Part shown: one piece after another, positions 5,118 through 11,443 of the stretch | Position numbering within the stretch: position 1 is the first letter of the stretch | Layout of the letters: each line of letters begins with the position of its first letter | Origin: JAEZFI01 sp044508215 | GTDB taxonomy: Bacteria > Actinomycetota > Acidimicrobiia > Acidimicrobiales > Microtrichaceae | NCBI GenBank assembly: GCA_044508215.1 | Contig: JBIQID010000091.1 | Location: 1-12,957, forward strand | Reading direction: 5' to 3' | Length of the DNA stretch: 12,957 nucleotides | Notes under the pieces: model-generated | What the model was told of the DNA's origin: nothing | The model's input: the letters and a program-made list of their open reading frames with translations, nothing else | Databases searched by the model: none | Translations under genes and position numbers: made by a program

Positions 5118-6542
5118 CTACCCCCGGTCCGAGGCTCGTCCGCTCCTGCCGCCCGGCCGCTGGGCAGGTGTGCTCGCTGCGAGCTGGACCAACTCGTCGA
5201 ACGACTCCTGCAGGCAGCCGAGCAGCGCTTCGTGGTCGGGAACCGCCCCCACGTCGGTGGTCACGCCGATGTCGCAGTGGTCGCGGTACGACATGAGCAC
5301 CACGTTCGCCGCCGCTCCCAGGGTGGGTCCGAAGGCCAGGAACCGCTCCAGCCGCGCCCCGCCCACGTAGACCCACCGATCGAAGCCGGGCACGTTCGAG
5401 GTCACCAGGTCGACGTGCTTCAGCATCCCGGCCGACACGCTCGTGGGGAGGAGGTTCAGCGCGGCGGCGATGCCACCGGTCCACTCGACCGCAGGTTCCT
5501 GGCGCCACTCGGACGTGGTGGCGTGGACCGCCAGCATCCGGCTCACCGGGTTCTGCTCGTCCACCGGGATCTCGAAGCGGACGAGCGTGATGCGGTTGCC
5601 GCCGGCGGGGTCGTCCTCCCGGCGGATGCTGATGGGCATCGTGATGCGGAGGGACGGCACGGTCGCCCCGTGGAGCCGGTGGTAGCGCCCGAACCCCCCG
5701 CCGACGCCGGCGAGGAACGCGTCGTTCAGCGTGCCGCCGGCCAGCGCCGCAGCTCCCTTCAGCCCTGCGAGCGGGACGCGCAGCTCCTGGTAGCGCCACC
5801 CGGGGAGGCGCTCCTGCATCACGGGGGAGAGGGTCGACGTGATCGGGCGCACGAAGCGGGCGACCGATCGCGCTGCTCGCCCCACCTCCTCGGGCACGCG
5901 CATCGGCCGCCGTGTCACGGCGCGCACCACGTCGGGCACCTGGCGGGCGACGCCGTTCGCGAGCTCCACGGACCGGCCCAACCGGTAGCGGGCAGCGTCG
6001 GCGACCCGCGCCACGGAGCCGTCCGACGGACCGGGCGGAGGCGGGGGCACCGGAAGCCGCTTCGTGCCCTTCCGATCGAGGTCCACGACGTGCTGCGCCA
6101 GCTGGATCCCGCCGATCCCGTCCGTGAGGGCGTGGTGGACCTTCATGACGAGCGCTGCAGCGCCGTCGGGCAGGCCCTCGACCACGGTGAACTCCCACCG
6201 CGGCCGGATCGGGTCGAACGCGGTGGTGCCGGCCACCCTGGCGAGCTCGAGCACCTCGGCGAGCGTCCCGGGTGAGGGGACGGCGACGCGCCGCAGGTGC
6301 CACGACAGGTCGAACGCAGGATCGTCGACCCACCGTGCGGGCAGCAGCGCGTTCGCCCCTGGGATCAAGCGCCGCCGGAAGTTCGGCTCGAGGCGGGTGG
6401 CCCGATCGATCGCCTCGGTGAGCCGGCCCCAGTCGGGCACGCGGTCGAGCACCGCGACCGCCACGATCGTCGAGCGCAGGAGCGGATCCTGCTCGAGGTG
6501 CAGGGTGAACGAATCGGGCTCGGACAGGTGTGGGTCCGCCAT
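5118..6542 (-). CDS. WS/DGAT family O-acyltransferase, copy B (divergent)
   Basis: A 474-residue acyltransferase of the WS/DGAT family. The catalytic HHxxxDG is present as HHALTDG (136-142), the ND motif as LNDAFLAG (272-279), and the C-terminal TSNVPGFDRWVYVGGARLER region (381-400) corresponds to the family's NVPGP segment. It is clearly diverged from copy A. The usual N-terminal LSxLDxxFLxxE block is weak (SFTLHLEQDP), the PLW motif reads PRW (113-115), and a Pro run (165-171) breaks the interdomain linker. Active-site residues are kept, so it is probably active, possibly with a different acceptor or chain length. ATG 6542 is preceded by GGGGGAGG with an 8-nt gap. It heads the run copy B, small helical protein, copy A, methyltransferase. 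The 122-nt leader holds a 24-bp inverted repeat that may regulate the group. Confidence 0.94.
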   Translation of the reverse strand: MADPHLSEPDSFTLHLEQDPLLRSTIVAVAVLDRVPDWGRLTEAIDRATRLEPNFRRRLIPGANALLPARWVDDPAFDLSWHLRRVAVPSPGTLAEVLELARVAGTTAFDPIRPRWEFTVVEGLPDGAAALVMKVHHALTDGIGGIQLAQHVVDLDRKGTKRLPVPPPPPGPSDGSVARVADAARYRLGRSVELANGVARQVPDVVRAVTRRPMRVPEEVGRAARSVARFVRPITSTLSPVMQERLPGWRYQELRVPLAGLKGAAALAGGTLNDAFLAGVGGGFGRYHRLHGATVPSLRITMPISIRREDDPAGGNRITLVRFEIPVDEQNPVSRMLAVHATTSEWRQEPAVEWTGGIAAALNLLPTSVSAGMLKHVDLVTSNVPGFDRWVYVGGARLERFLAFGPTLGAAANVVLMSYRDHCDIGVTTDVGAVPDHEALLGCLQESFDELVQLAASTPAQRPGGRSGRASDRG

Positions 6543-6572
6543 GGGCTCATCCTCCCCCTGTCCCGCGTCGCT

Positions 6573-6596
6573 GAACAGGGCAGAACGTCCCTGTTC
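6573..6596. promoter_or_regulatory. 24-bp inverted repeat upstream of the acyltransferase cluster
   Basis: GAACAGGG-N8-CCCTGTTC is a perfect 8-bp palindrome with an 8-nt centre, 30 nt upstream of the start codon of WS/DGAT copy B. It could bind a dimeric repressor or fold as an mRNA hairpin. The region 6543-6664 contains no TANNNT -10 box on the minus strand, so the promoter is either of another sigma class or lies further upstream, in or before the DUF2254 gene. Confidence 0.5.
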
Positions 6597-6664
6597 CCGC
6601 CACGTGGTCCGCGTGGAGCGCGACAGGTGCTCCGCCCGACGTCCCCCTGCGGTCCTCTTGCAGA

Positions 6665-8080
6665 TCAGCCCACGGTGGCCCCTGCGTCGACCGCCGGGCT
6701 GGCGAAACGCTTCTCGTAGGCGTCCACGACCACCTGGAGGTCGTGGGCGGGCATCTCGGCCGCGCGGCACGCGCTGAGGATCCGCTCTGCCTCTACTCGG
6801 AGGCGGGTCGTGCGGTCTTCGAGGCCTGCAGCGCTCAACGCCTCGGTGAGAATCTCCAGGGTCTCGAGGAGGTAGACGCACACCACGGGCTGCGCTGCGG
6901 CGACTCGGCGCACCTCCGAGTACGCGAGATCGACCATCTCTCCGTGGTCGGGTCGGTGCGGCAGCACCACCGCGCGCCCGTTCCGCTCCAGACGGGCCGG
7001 CGGGGGTTCGTGCCGCAGCAGCTCGGCCAGCACGGCAGCGGTGTGGAAGATGGAATCCTGCGCCGTGGTCGGGTCATGGACCGACGGGGAGAGCGCCTTC
7101 AGCGACACGTCGACCAGCTGGCGCAGGCCGTACATGACGTCCTGCTGCATGGTCCGGGTGTCGCCGAGTGCCACCGCGGCGAGCATCCGTCCGGCGAGCG
7201 CCGCGCCGTCCTCGTCGTCGAGGGCCGGCACCACCCGGCAGAACGGCGCCCCGGCGACCGCGTACCGGCCGGGGTACACCTCGACGACCGCGGTGTGGCC
7301 CTCCGGCATCCAGGCCAGCAGGGCCTCGAAGTCGATGTACTGGACCCAGCCGCTGTGATCGAAGCGAACGACGAGCCCGGGCAGGGCCTCGCCAGCGCCG
7401 GCCGCGCCGTCGGCTCCGCCAGCGCCGGCCGCCCCGCGTGCATCCTGCGTCGACTCAGCGCACTCTTCTGCCACGGCGTCCTCAGTGGGGCCGTCCGGCT
7501 GGGAGCGCTCGAGCTGCCCGCGGACCTGGCGGATCGCCTCACGGTGGACCCGGACGAGGATCTCGCTCACGTCCATCGAGTGGGCGCTGTGGTCGATGAA
7601 CGCGATGACCCCGAGGATCGTCGCGATGCCCAGCACCACCGCGACGGCGACGCTCAGGTTGGGGATCACCGGCTCTCCGCCCTGCTCGAACGAGGTGCGC
7701 ACCGAGCGGAGGATCACGACGCAGTAGGTGAACGTGCCGACGACGAGCGCCATGATCCGGCGGTTGAAGGGTTCCCTGAAGAGGGTGTGGATCACCCGCG
7801 GGGAGTACTGGCTGGACGCGAGCTGGAAGATGAGCAGCGCCACCGAGAACGCGATGCCCGCGAAGCTGATAGTGGCGCCCGCGACCGTGCTGAGGAGGGC
7901 TCGCGCACTGTCGACCGTCGAGGTCAGCCCGAACGGCAGCTCCGCCGCGTTCGTGTCGAGGAGCCCGTCGACCCAGACGGAGAACAGCCCTGCCACCACG
8001 GCAGAGATGACGGCGAGCATCGGGACGAAGAAGAGGCTCGCCCGGAGGCGCTCCAGCTGGGTCACGATCCGCAGGCGCAT
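6665..8080 (-). CDS. DUF2254 family membrane protein
   Basis: A 471-residue predicted inner-membrane protein of the DUF2254 family, function unknown. Four hydrophobic segments occupy about 15-37, 68-88, 109-126 and 142-162. Family hallmarks are visible: SFAGIAFSVALLIFQLASSQYSPR (from residue 72) at the second segment, and ALSPSVHDPTTA (329-340) in the soluble C-terminal domain, matching the family's ALSPxxNDPxTA motif. A soluble region of about 300 residues follows the membrane part. Between them is an unusual Ala/Gly-rich acidic linker (about 199-232) encoded by a short DNA repeat. ATG 8080 has GGGGGAGG 8 nt upstream. It sits 57 nt after modC and 122 nt before WS/DGAT copy B, all on one strand, but no functional link to either is known. 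Confidence 0.93.
   Translation of the reverse strand: MRLRIVTQLERLRASLFFVPMLAVISAVVAGLFSVWVDGLLDTNAAELPFGLTSTVDSARALLSTVAGATISFAGIAFSVALLIFQLASSQYSPRVIHTLFREPFNRRIMALVVGTFTYCVVILRSVRTSFEQGGEPVIPNLSVAVAVVLGIATILGVIAFIDHSAHSMDVSEILVRVHREAIRQVRGQLERSQPDGPTEDAVAEECAESTQDARGAAGAGGADGAAGAGEALPGLVVRFDHSGWVQYIDFEALLAWMPEGHTAVVEVYPGRYAVAGAPFCRVVPALDDEDGAALAGRMLAAVALGDTRTMQQDVMYGLRQLVDVSLKALSPSVHDPTTAQDSIFHTAAVLAELLRHEPPPARLERNGRAVVLPHRPDHGEMVDLAYSEVRRVAAAQPVVCVYLLETLEILTEALSAAGLEDRTTRLRVEAERILSACRAAEMPAHDLQVVVDAYEKRFASPAVDAGATVG
7390..7432. repeat. 16-bp direct repeat inside the DUF2254 gene
   Basis: CGCCAGCGCCGGCCGC occurs at 7390-7405 and again at 7417-7432, a 27-bp period that keeps the reading frame (9 codons). 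It encodes part of the Ala/Gly linker between the membrane and soluble domains, so copy-number change would lengthen or shorten the linker without a frameshift. Confidence 0.8.
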
Positions 8081-8137
8081 CGGACCATCCTCCCCCAGGC
8101 ATGCATCTCCGGGGGGACGATTGCGCGCCCGGCGCCC

Positions 8138-9187
8138 TCAGCGCTCGTAGACCGCCACCTCCGTCGCCTTCAGGCTCGCCCACACCGGTGCACCCTCCAC
8201 CAGCGACAGGTCGGCCGCCGCAGCCGGGGTGATCTCGGCGACCAGGGGGAGCGGTGGGCCCAGCTGCACGCGGACCCGGTCGCCGAGCAGGTCCAGCTGC
8301 CGGACCGAGGTCTGCCAACGGTTCCGGGGGCTGCCTTCGGGCTCTCGCACGTGGAGGGCGACCGCCGACGGCGGGATCGTCGCGAAGACGGGTCCCGACC
8401 GGTCCGTCGACGCGGTGATCCGCGTGCCGTCCGCGGTGGTGATGACGCCACCCGCCGAGGTGCCCTCCAGCAGGTTGGTGCCGATGAGGTCGGCGACGTG
8501 GCGGGACCTCGGCCTGGCTGCCATCTCGGCCACCGTCCCCTCCTGGACGATCCGACCGTGTTCGACCACCGCCACGCGGTCGGCCAGGGCGAGCGCGTCG
8601 ATCGGATCGTGCGTCACGAGCACCGTCGGTCCGGTGAAGGCCGCCAGGTGTTCGCGCAGCTCCCTCCGCACCTCAGGGCGCGTGGTGGCGTCGAGCGCCG
8701 AGAGCGGTTCGTCGAGGAGCAGCGCAGCAGGTTCCGACGCGAGCGCGCGGGCGAGGGCCACCCGTTGCGCCTGTCCGCCCGATAGCCGGGCCGGGCGCAC
8801 GCCCGAGAGGTCGTCGAGGCCGACACGTTCCAACCAGGCGGCCGCCGCGCTGCGCGCCTGGGCCACCGGGGCGCCCTTCGCCCGCGGTCCGAAGGCCACG
8901 TTCTCCAGTGCCGTGAGGTGAGGGAAGAGCAGCCCGTCCTGGTGGACCGCGCCCATGCCCCGGTGCTCCGGGCGAACGAAGACGTGGGGCGGCTCGTCGA
9001 GCGCCCGCCCGTCCAGCGCGATCCGTCCGGACCCGATCGCCAGTTCGCCAGCGAGGCACCGCAGCAGCGTGGTCTTCCCGGCGCCGTTCGGGCCGAGCAC
9101 CGCGGTGACCGAGCCGCCTTCCACCCGGAGGTCCACGTCGAGCTGCAGGCTGCCCACCTCGACGGACGCCACGACGTCCAGGCTCAC
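8138..9187 (-). CDS. modC: Molybdate-type ABC transporter ATP-binding protein
   Basis: A 349-residue ATPase that would power oxyanion (molybdate or tungstate) import from the cytoplasmic face of the membrane. All ATPase motifs are intact: Walker A GPNGAGKTT (32-40), Q-loop Q83, signature LSGGQ (135-139), Walker B LLLDE (156-160), D-loop SALD and switch H193. After the ATPase domain comes a C-terminal TOBE/MOP-like regulatory domain (about 288-349), as in ModC, CysA and PotA types. The neighbouring permease has the ModB signature, which favours ModC. The GTG start at 9187 overlaps the permease stop (GTGA), so the two are probably translated in a fixed ratio. Sulfate specificity is possible but less likely. 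The 57-nt stretch after the stop shows no convincing terminator. Confidence 0.9.
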   Translation of the reverse strand: MSLDVVASVEVGSLQLDVDLRVEGGSVTAVLGPNGAGKTTLLRCLAGELAIGSGRIALDGRALDEPPHVFVRPEHRGMGAVHQDGLLFPHLTALENVAFGPRAKGAPVAQARSAAAAWLERVGLDDLSGVRPARLSGGQAQRVALARALASEPAALLLDEPLSALDATTRPEVRRELREHLAAFTGPTVLVTHDPIDALALADRVAVVEHGRIVQEGTVAEMAARPRSRHVADLIGTNLLEGTSAGGVITTADGTRITASTDRSGPVFATIPPSAVALHVREPEGSPRNRWQTSVRQLDLLGDRVRVQLGPPLPLVAEITPAAAADLSLVEGAPVWASLKATEVAVYER

Positions 9188-9975
9188 GATCGCACCCACC
9201 AGCGACCGCGCAGCGCGACGAGCACGGCGACCGACACCCCGAGCAGCGCGATGCTCAGCGCCATCGCGGCGTCGGGGTCCCGCTCCAGCTCGAGGTACAC
9301 GGCGAGCGGCAGGGTCCGTGTGCGGCCGGCGACGTTGCCAGCGAAGGTGACGGTCGCACCGAACTCGCCGAGCGCCCTCGCCCAGGCGAGCGCTGTGCCG
9401 GCCGCCAGGGAGGGGGCGACGAGCGGCAGCGTCACACGGCGGAAGACGGTGGACCGTCCTGCTCCCAGCCCGGCGGCGGCGTGCTCGTAGCGGCGGTCCA
9501 ACCCCCGCAGCGCGCCTTCGAGGGTGAGCACCAGGAACGGCAGTGCCACGAAGGTCGCCGCCACGATGGCGCCGGCGGTGGAGGCGGTGAACCGCAAGCC
9601 CGTCAGGTCGTCGAGCCATCGCCCCAGGGTGCTGTCGACCCCGAAGGCGGAGAGGAGGGCCACGCCGCCCACCACCGGGGGCATCACGAGCGGGACCAGG
9701 ACGAGGGCTCGGAGCACCGATCGGCCCCGGATCTCGGTACGGGCGAGCACCCAGGCAAGCGGGGTTCCCAGCACGACCGCGAGCAGCGCAGCCGACACCG
9801 ACGTGACGAGCGAGAGCCGCAGGGCCTCGATCGAACTGCGCGACGTCAGCTGGCTCGGGAGGTCCGACCAGTCCGCTCGCTGCAGGAGCCCGGCCAGCGG
9901 GAGAGCGAGGAAGGCGACCGCGATCACGGCGCCCACCACCACGGCGACAGGCGGCCGTGGGCGGTGGCGGCTCAC
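9184..9975 (-). CDS. modB: Molybdate-type ABC transporter permease
   Basis: A 263-residue permease with about six membrane segments (about 10-31, 52-77, 87-110, 133-153, 186-203, 236-256). The cytoplasmic EAA loop that docks on the ATPase is EHAAAGLGAGRSTVFRRVTL (164-183). The sequence ARALGEFGATVTFAGN (199-214) followed by RTRTLPLAVY is the ModB/CysT-type signature, and GEFGA with FAGN is characteristic of ModB. The GTG at 9975 was chosen because it overlaps the stop of a 20-codon ORF (GTGA) and gives a normal ModB length. It has no ribosome binding site of its own. Another in-frame GTG at 10044 has GGAGG only 1 nt away and would add a Gly/Arg-rich tail. No periplasmic binding protein (modA) is adjacent. 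Confidence 0.88.
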   Translation of the reverse strand: MSRHRPRPPVAVVVGAVIAVAFLALPLAGLLQRADWSDLPSQLTSRSSIEALRLSLVTSVSAALLAVVLGTPLAWVLARTEIRGRSVLRALVLVPLVMPPVVGGVALLSAFGVDSTLGRWLDDLTGLRFTASTAGAIVAATFVALPFLVLTLEGALRGLDRRYEHAAAGLGAGRSTVFRRVTLPLVAPSLAAGTALAWARALGEFGATVTFAGNVAGRTRTLPLAVYLELERDPDAAMALSIALLGVSVAVLVALRGRWWVRS

Positions 9976-10034
9976 GCGCAGGATGGCCCCGGGGCCTCCA
10001 TCGACACCTGGACCGCGTCCCCCATGGCGCTCAT
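9972..10034 (-). CDS. Short leader ORF (20 codons) overlapping the modB start
   Basis: ATG at 10034 opens a 20-residue reading frame (MSAMGDAVQVSMEAPGPSCA) that ends in TGA at 9974-9972, overlapping the modB GTG by 4 nt. GGAGG at 10050-10046 lies 11 nt upstream, slightly long but usable. The peptide resembles nothing I know. Its likely value is to deliver ribosomes to modB, which lacks a ribosome binding site, or to act as an attenuator. It could also be chance. No composition bias (runs of one amino acid) points to classical amino-acid attenuation. Confidence 0.35.
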   Translation of the reverse strand: MSAMGDAVQVSMEAPGPSCA

Positions 10035-10086
10035 TCCACCACACCCCTCCGCCCGCCCTGCACGCTGAGCGCGTCCCGGCCGACGC

Positions 10087-10092
10087 TAGGGT
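10087..10092 (+). promoter_or_regulatory. -10 box of a leaderless promoter for the LytR_C gene
   Basis: TAGGGT (TANNNT class) lies 7 nt before the A of ATG 10100, so transcription should begin at the start codon itself. The LytR_C gene has no Shine-Dalgarno sequence (upstream bases TTCGACCC), which agrees with a leaderless message. No clear -35 hexamer is seen. Confidence 0.6.
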
Positions 10093-10099
10093 TCGACCC

Positions 10100-10642
10100 A
10101 TGGCAACGAGATCGGGCCGGAGCCGCCGTCCCGCGCCGGCCCCTGCCGTGTCCGGCACCCGAGGCCTCATCCTCGTGGCATGCGCCGTCTTCGTGGGCGT
10201 GCTGCTCCTGTGGCAGGGCGGCGGCGAGCGGACGGTGAACGCCGCGGGCTCCGAGGTGCTCGACGGCGGCGACGGGACGACCGACACGGGCGACCCCACC
10301 ACCACCGTGGCGACCACGCTCGTGCCGCCCGCCCAGCTGCGGGTGGTCGTGGTGAACGCATCCGGGACCGCCGGCGTGGCCAAGACCCGCGGCCAGGAGC
10401 TGCAGGGCAAGGGCTACCCGAACACCACGTGGATCACGGCCACGCAGAACGCCGCCGACACGATCATCTACTTCGCACCCGACGCGCAGGCGGAGTCCAA
10501 CGCCGTCGCAGCAGCGCTCGGCCTGGACCCTGCTGCAGTGGTGCACCCGCTGCCGTCGCCGCCACCGGCCACGAAGGAGGAGCCGATCGCACCCGACGCG
10601 AAGACCGTCGTGATGATCGGCTCCGATCTGGTGGGTCAGTGA
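10100..10642 (+). CDS. Membrane-anchored LytR C-terminal (LytR_C) domain protein
   Basis: A 180-residue protein with a basic, Pro/Ala-rich cytoplasmic N-terminus (1-20), one membrane segment (about 22-39), a Gly/Thr/Asp-rich extracellular linker (about 50-75) and a LytR_C-like domain (about 79-172). The domain starts with LRVVVVNASGTAGVA, typical of LytR_C, and continues through a GYPNTTWITATQNAADTIIYF strand pair. The catalytic LytR-Cps2A-Psr domain, which transfers polymers to the cell wall, is absent, so this is a stand-alone extracellular domain. Its role is unknown, perhaps at the wall or in a complex with an LCP protein. A Pro-rich segment (151-163) precedes the final strand. The otsB gene begins 12 nt downstream, so the two are likely co-transcribed. 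Confidence 0.85.
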   Translation: MATRSGRSRRPAPAPAVSGTRGLILVACAVFVGVLLLWQGGGERTVNAAGSEVLDGGDGTTDTGDPTTTVATTLVPPAQLRVVVVNASGTAGVAKTRGQELQGKGYPNTTWITATQNAADTIIYFAPDAQAESNAVAAALGLDPAAVVHPLPSPPPATKEEPIAPDAKTVVMIGSDLVGQ

Positions 10643-10654
10643 CGCGAGATCTCC

Positions 10655-11413
10655 GTGCCCACCGGGCCTGACCTGCTCGCTTCCTTCCGAGACGACCCGG
10701 CGGGCAGCCGGATCGTCCTCGACTTCGACGGCTCGCTCTCGCCCATCGTCGAGGACCCGGCCAGCGCGGCGCCCCTCGAGGGCGTGCCCGACCTGCTGTT
10801 GGGCCTCGCCAACCGCTACGGCGAGGTGATCGTCGTGTCGGGACGGCCCGTCGACTTCCTCAGCCAGCACCTCCCGGTCGAGGTCTCCATCGCGGGCCTC
10901 TACGGCCTCGAGGGCCTCCGGGGCGGCGAACGCTGGGAGCACCCGAACAGCGGCGCCTGGCGCGAGGTGATGGAGGACGTCGCCGTCACGTCCCGGTCGC
11001 TTGGACCGGCCGGGATGCTGGTGGAGCCGAAGGGCCTTTCCATCACGCTCCACTACCGGACCCGCCCCGAGATCGGCCCGGAGGTCGTGGCGTTCGCCAG
11101 GTCGCAGGCAGAGCGGGCCGGTCTCGAAGCCCGCGCCGCCAAGATGTCGATGGAGCTCCAGCCTCCGATCGAGACCGACAAGGGGAAGGTCATCGACGAG
11201 TGGTGCGCGGGCGCCTCGAGCGTCCTCTTCGCGGGCGACGACCTGGGCGACCTGCCGGGCTTCGACGCGCTCGACCGGTTGGCGCGCCGTGGCGCGCACA
11301 CCGTGCGCGTGGCGGTCACGAGCGACGAGACCCCTCCGGTGCTCCGTGAGCGTGCCGACGTGGAGGTCGACGGCCCACCGGGCCTGAAGGCGCTGCTCGG
11401 CGAGCTGCTCTGA
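10655..11413 (+). CDS. otsB: Trehalose-6-phosphate phosphatase
   Basis: A 252-residue HAD-superfamily phosphatase that removes phosphate from trehalose 6-phosphate to give trehalose in the cytoplasm, the second step of the OtsAB pathway. HAD motif I is DFDGSLSPI with nucleophile D23 and acid D25. Motif II is the serine of VVSGRP (S62). The OtsB substrate region shows the glycine-rich YGLEGLRGG (83-91), LVEPKGLSITLHYR (122-135, motif III Lys candidate K126) and ELQPPIETDKGK (167-178). Motif IV is FAGDDLGD (192-199). The length matches actinobacterial OtsB. The GTG start at 10655 follows the LytR_C stop by 12 nt with only a weak GAGAT-like site, so translation may depend on the upstream gene. 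It runs convergently into otsA, whose stop is 30 nt away. Confidence 0.93.
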   Translation: MPTGPDLLASFRDDPAGSRIVLDFDGSLSPIVEDPASAAPLEGVPDLLLGLANRYGEVIVVSGRPVDFLSQHLPVEVSIAGLYGLEGLRGGERWEHPNSGAWREVMEDVAVTSRSLGPAGMLVEPKGLSITLHYRTRPEIGPEVVAFARSQAERAGLEARAAKMSMELQPPIETDKGKVIDEWCAGASSVLFAGDDLGDLPGFDALDRLARRGAHTVRVAVTSDETPPVLRERADVEVDGPPGLKALLGELL

Positions 11414-11443
11414 ACGCGGCCTGAGCGGCCCGTCGGAGAGGGG

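Noticed and set aside
6534..6550. ATG directly after GGAGG upstream of WS/DGAT copy B (and the same before DUF2254) as an alternative start
   Set aside because: These ATGs are 8 nt upstream and out of frame with the recognised proteins, and have zero spacing from the ribosome binding site.
6583..6596. LexA/SOS box
   Set aside because: The actinobacterial LexA box is GAAC-N4-GTTC, but here the gap between GAAC and GTTC is 6, and the longer 8-bp palindrome explains the sequence better.
6585..6605. ECF-sigma promoter with GGGAAC and CGTT on the minus strand
   Set aside because: The two elements are only a few bases apart, far from the approximately 16-nt spacing required.
6743..8785. 680-codon open frame on the + strand
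   Set aside because: It lies antisense to the DUF2254 and modC genes, whose protein motifs are unmistakable. The translation is Arg/His/Asp/Gly-rich with no recognisable domain, a common by-product of GC-rich third positions.
9976..10410. Longer modB frame starting at 10410 or 10044
   Set aside because: The extra sequence is Arg/Gly/Ser-rich and runs back into the region antisense to the LytR_C gene; ModB proteins are about 230-270 residues. GTG 10044 has GGAGG only 1 nt away, too close to use.
11418..11430. GGCC-TGAGC-GGCC hairpin as convergent terminator between otsB and otsA
   Set aside because: The stem is only 4 bp and has no T-tract, so it is too weak to call as a terminator.
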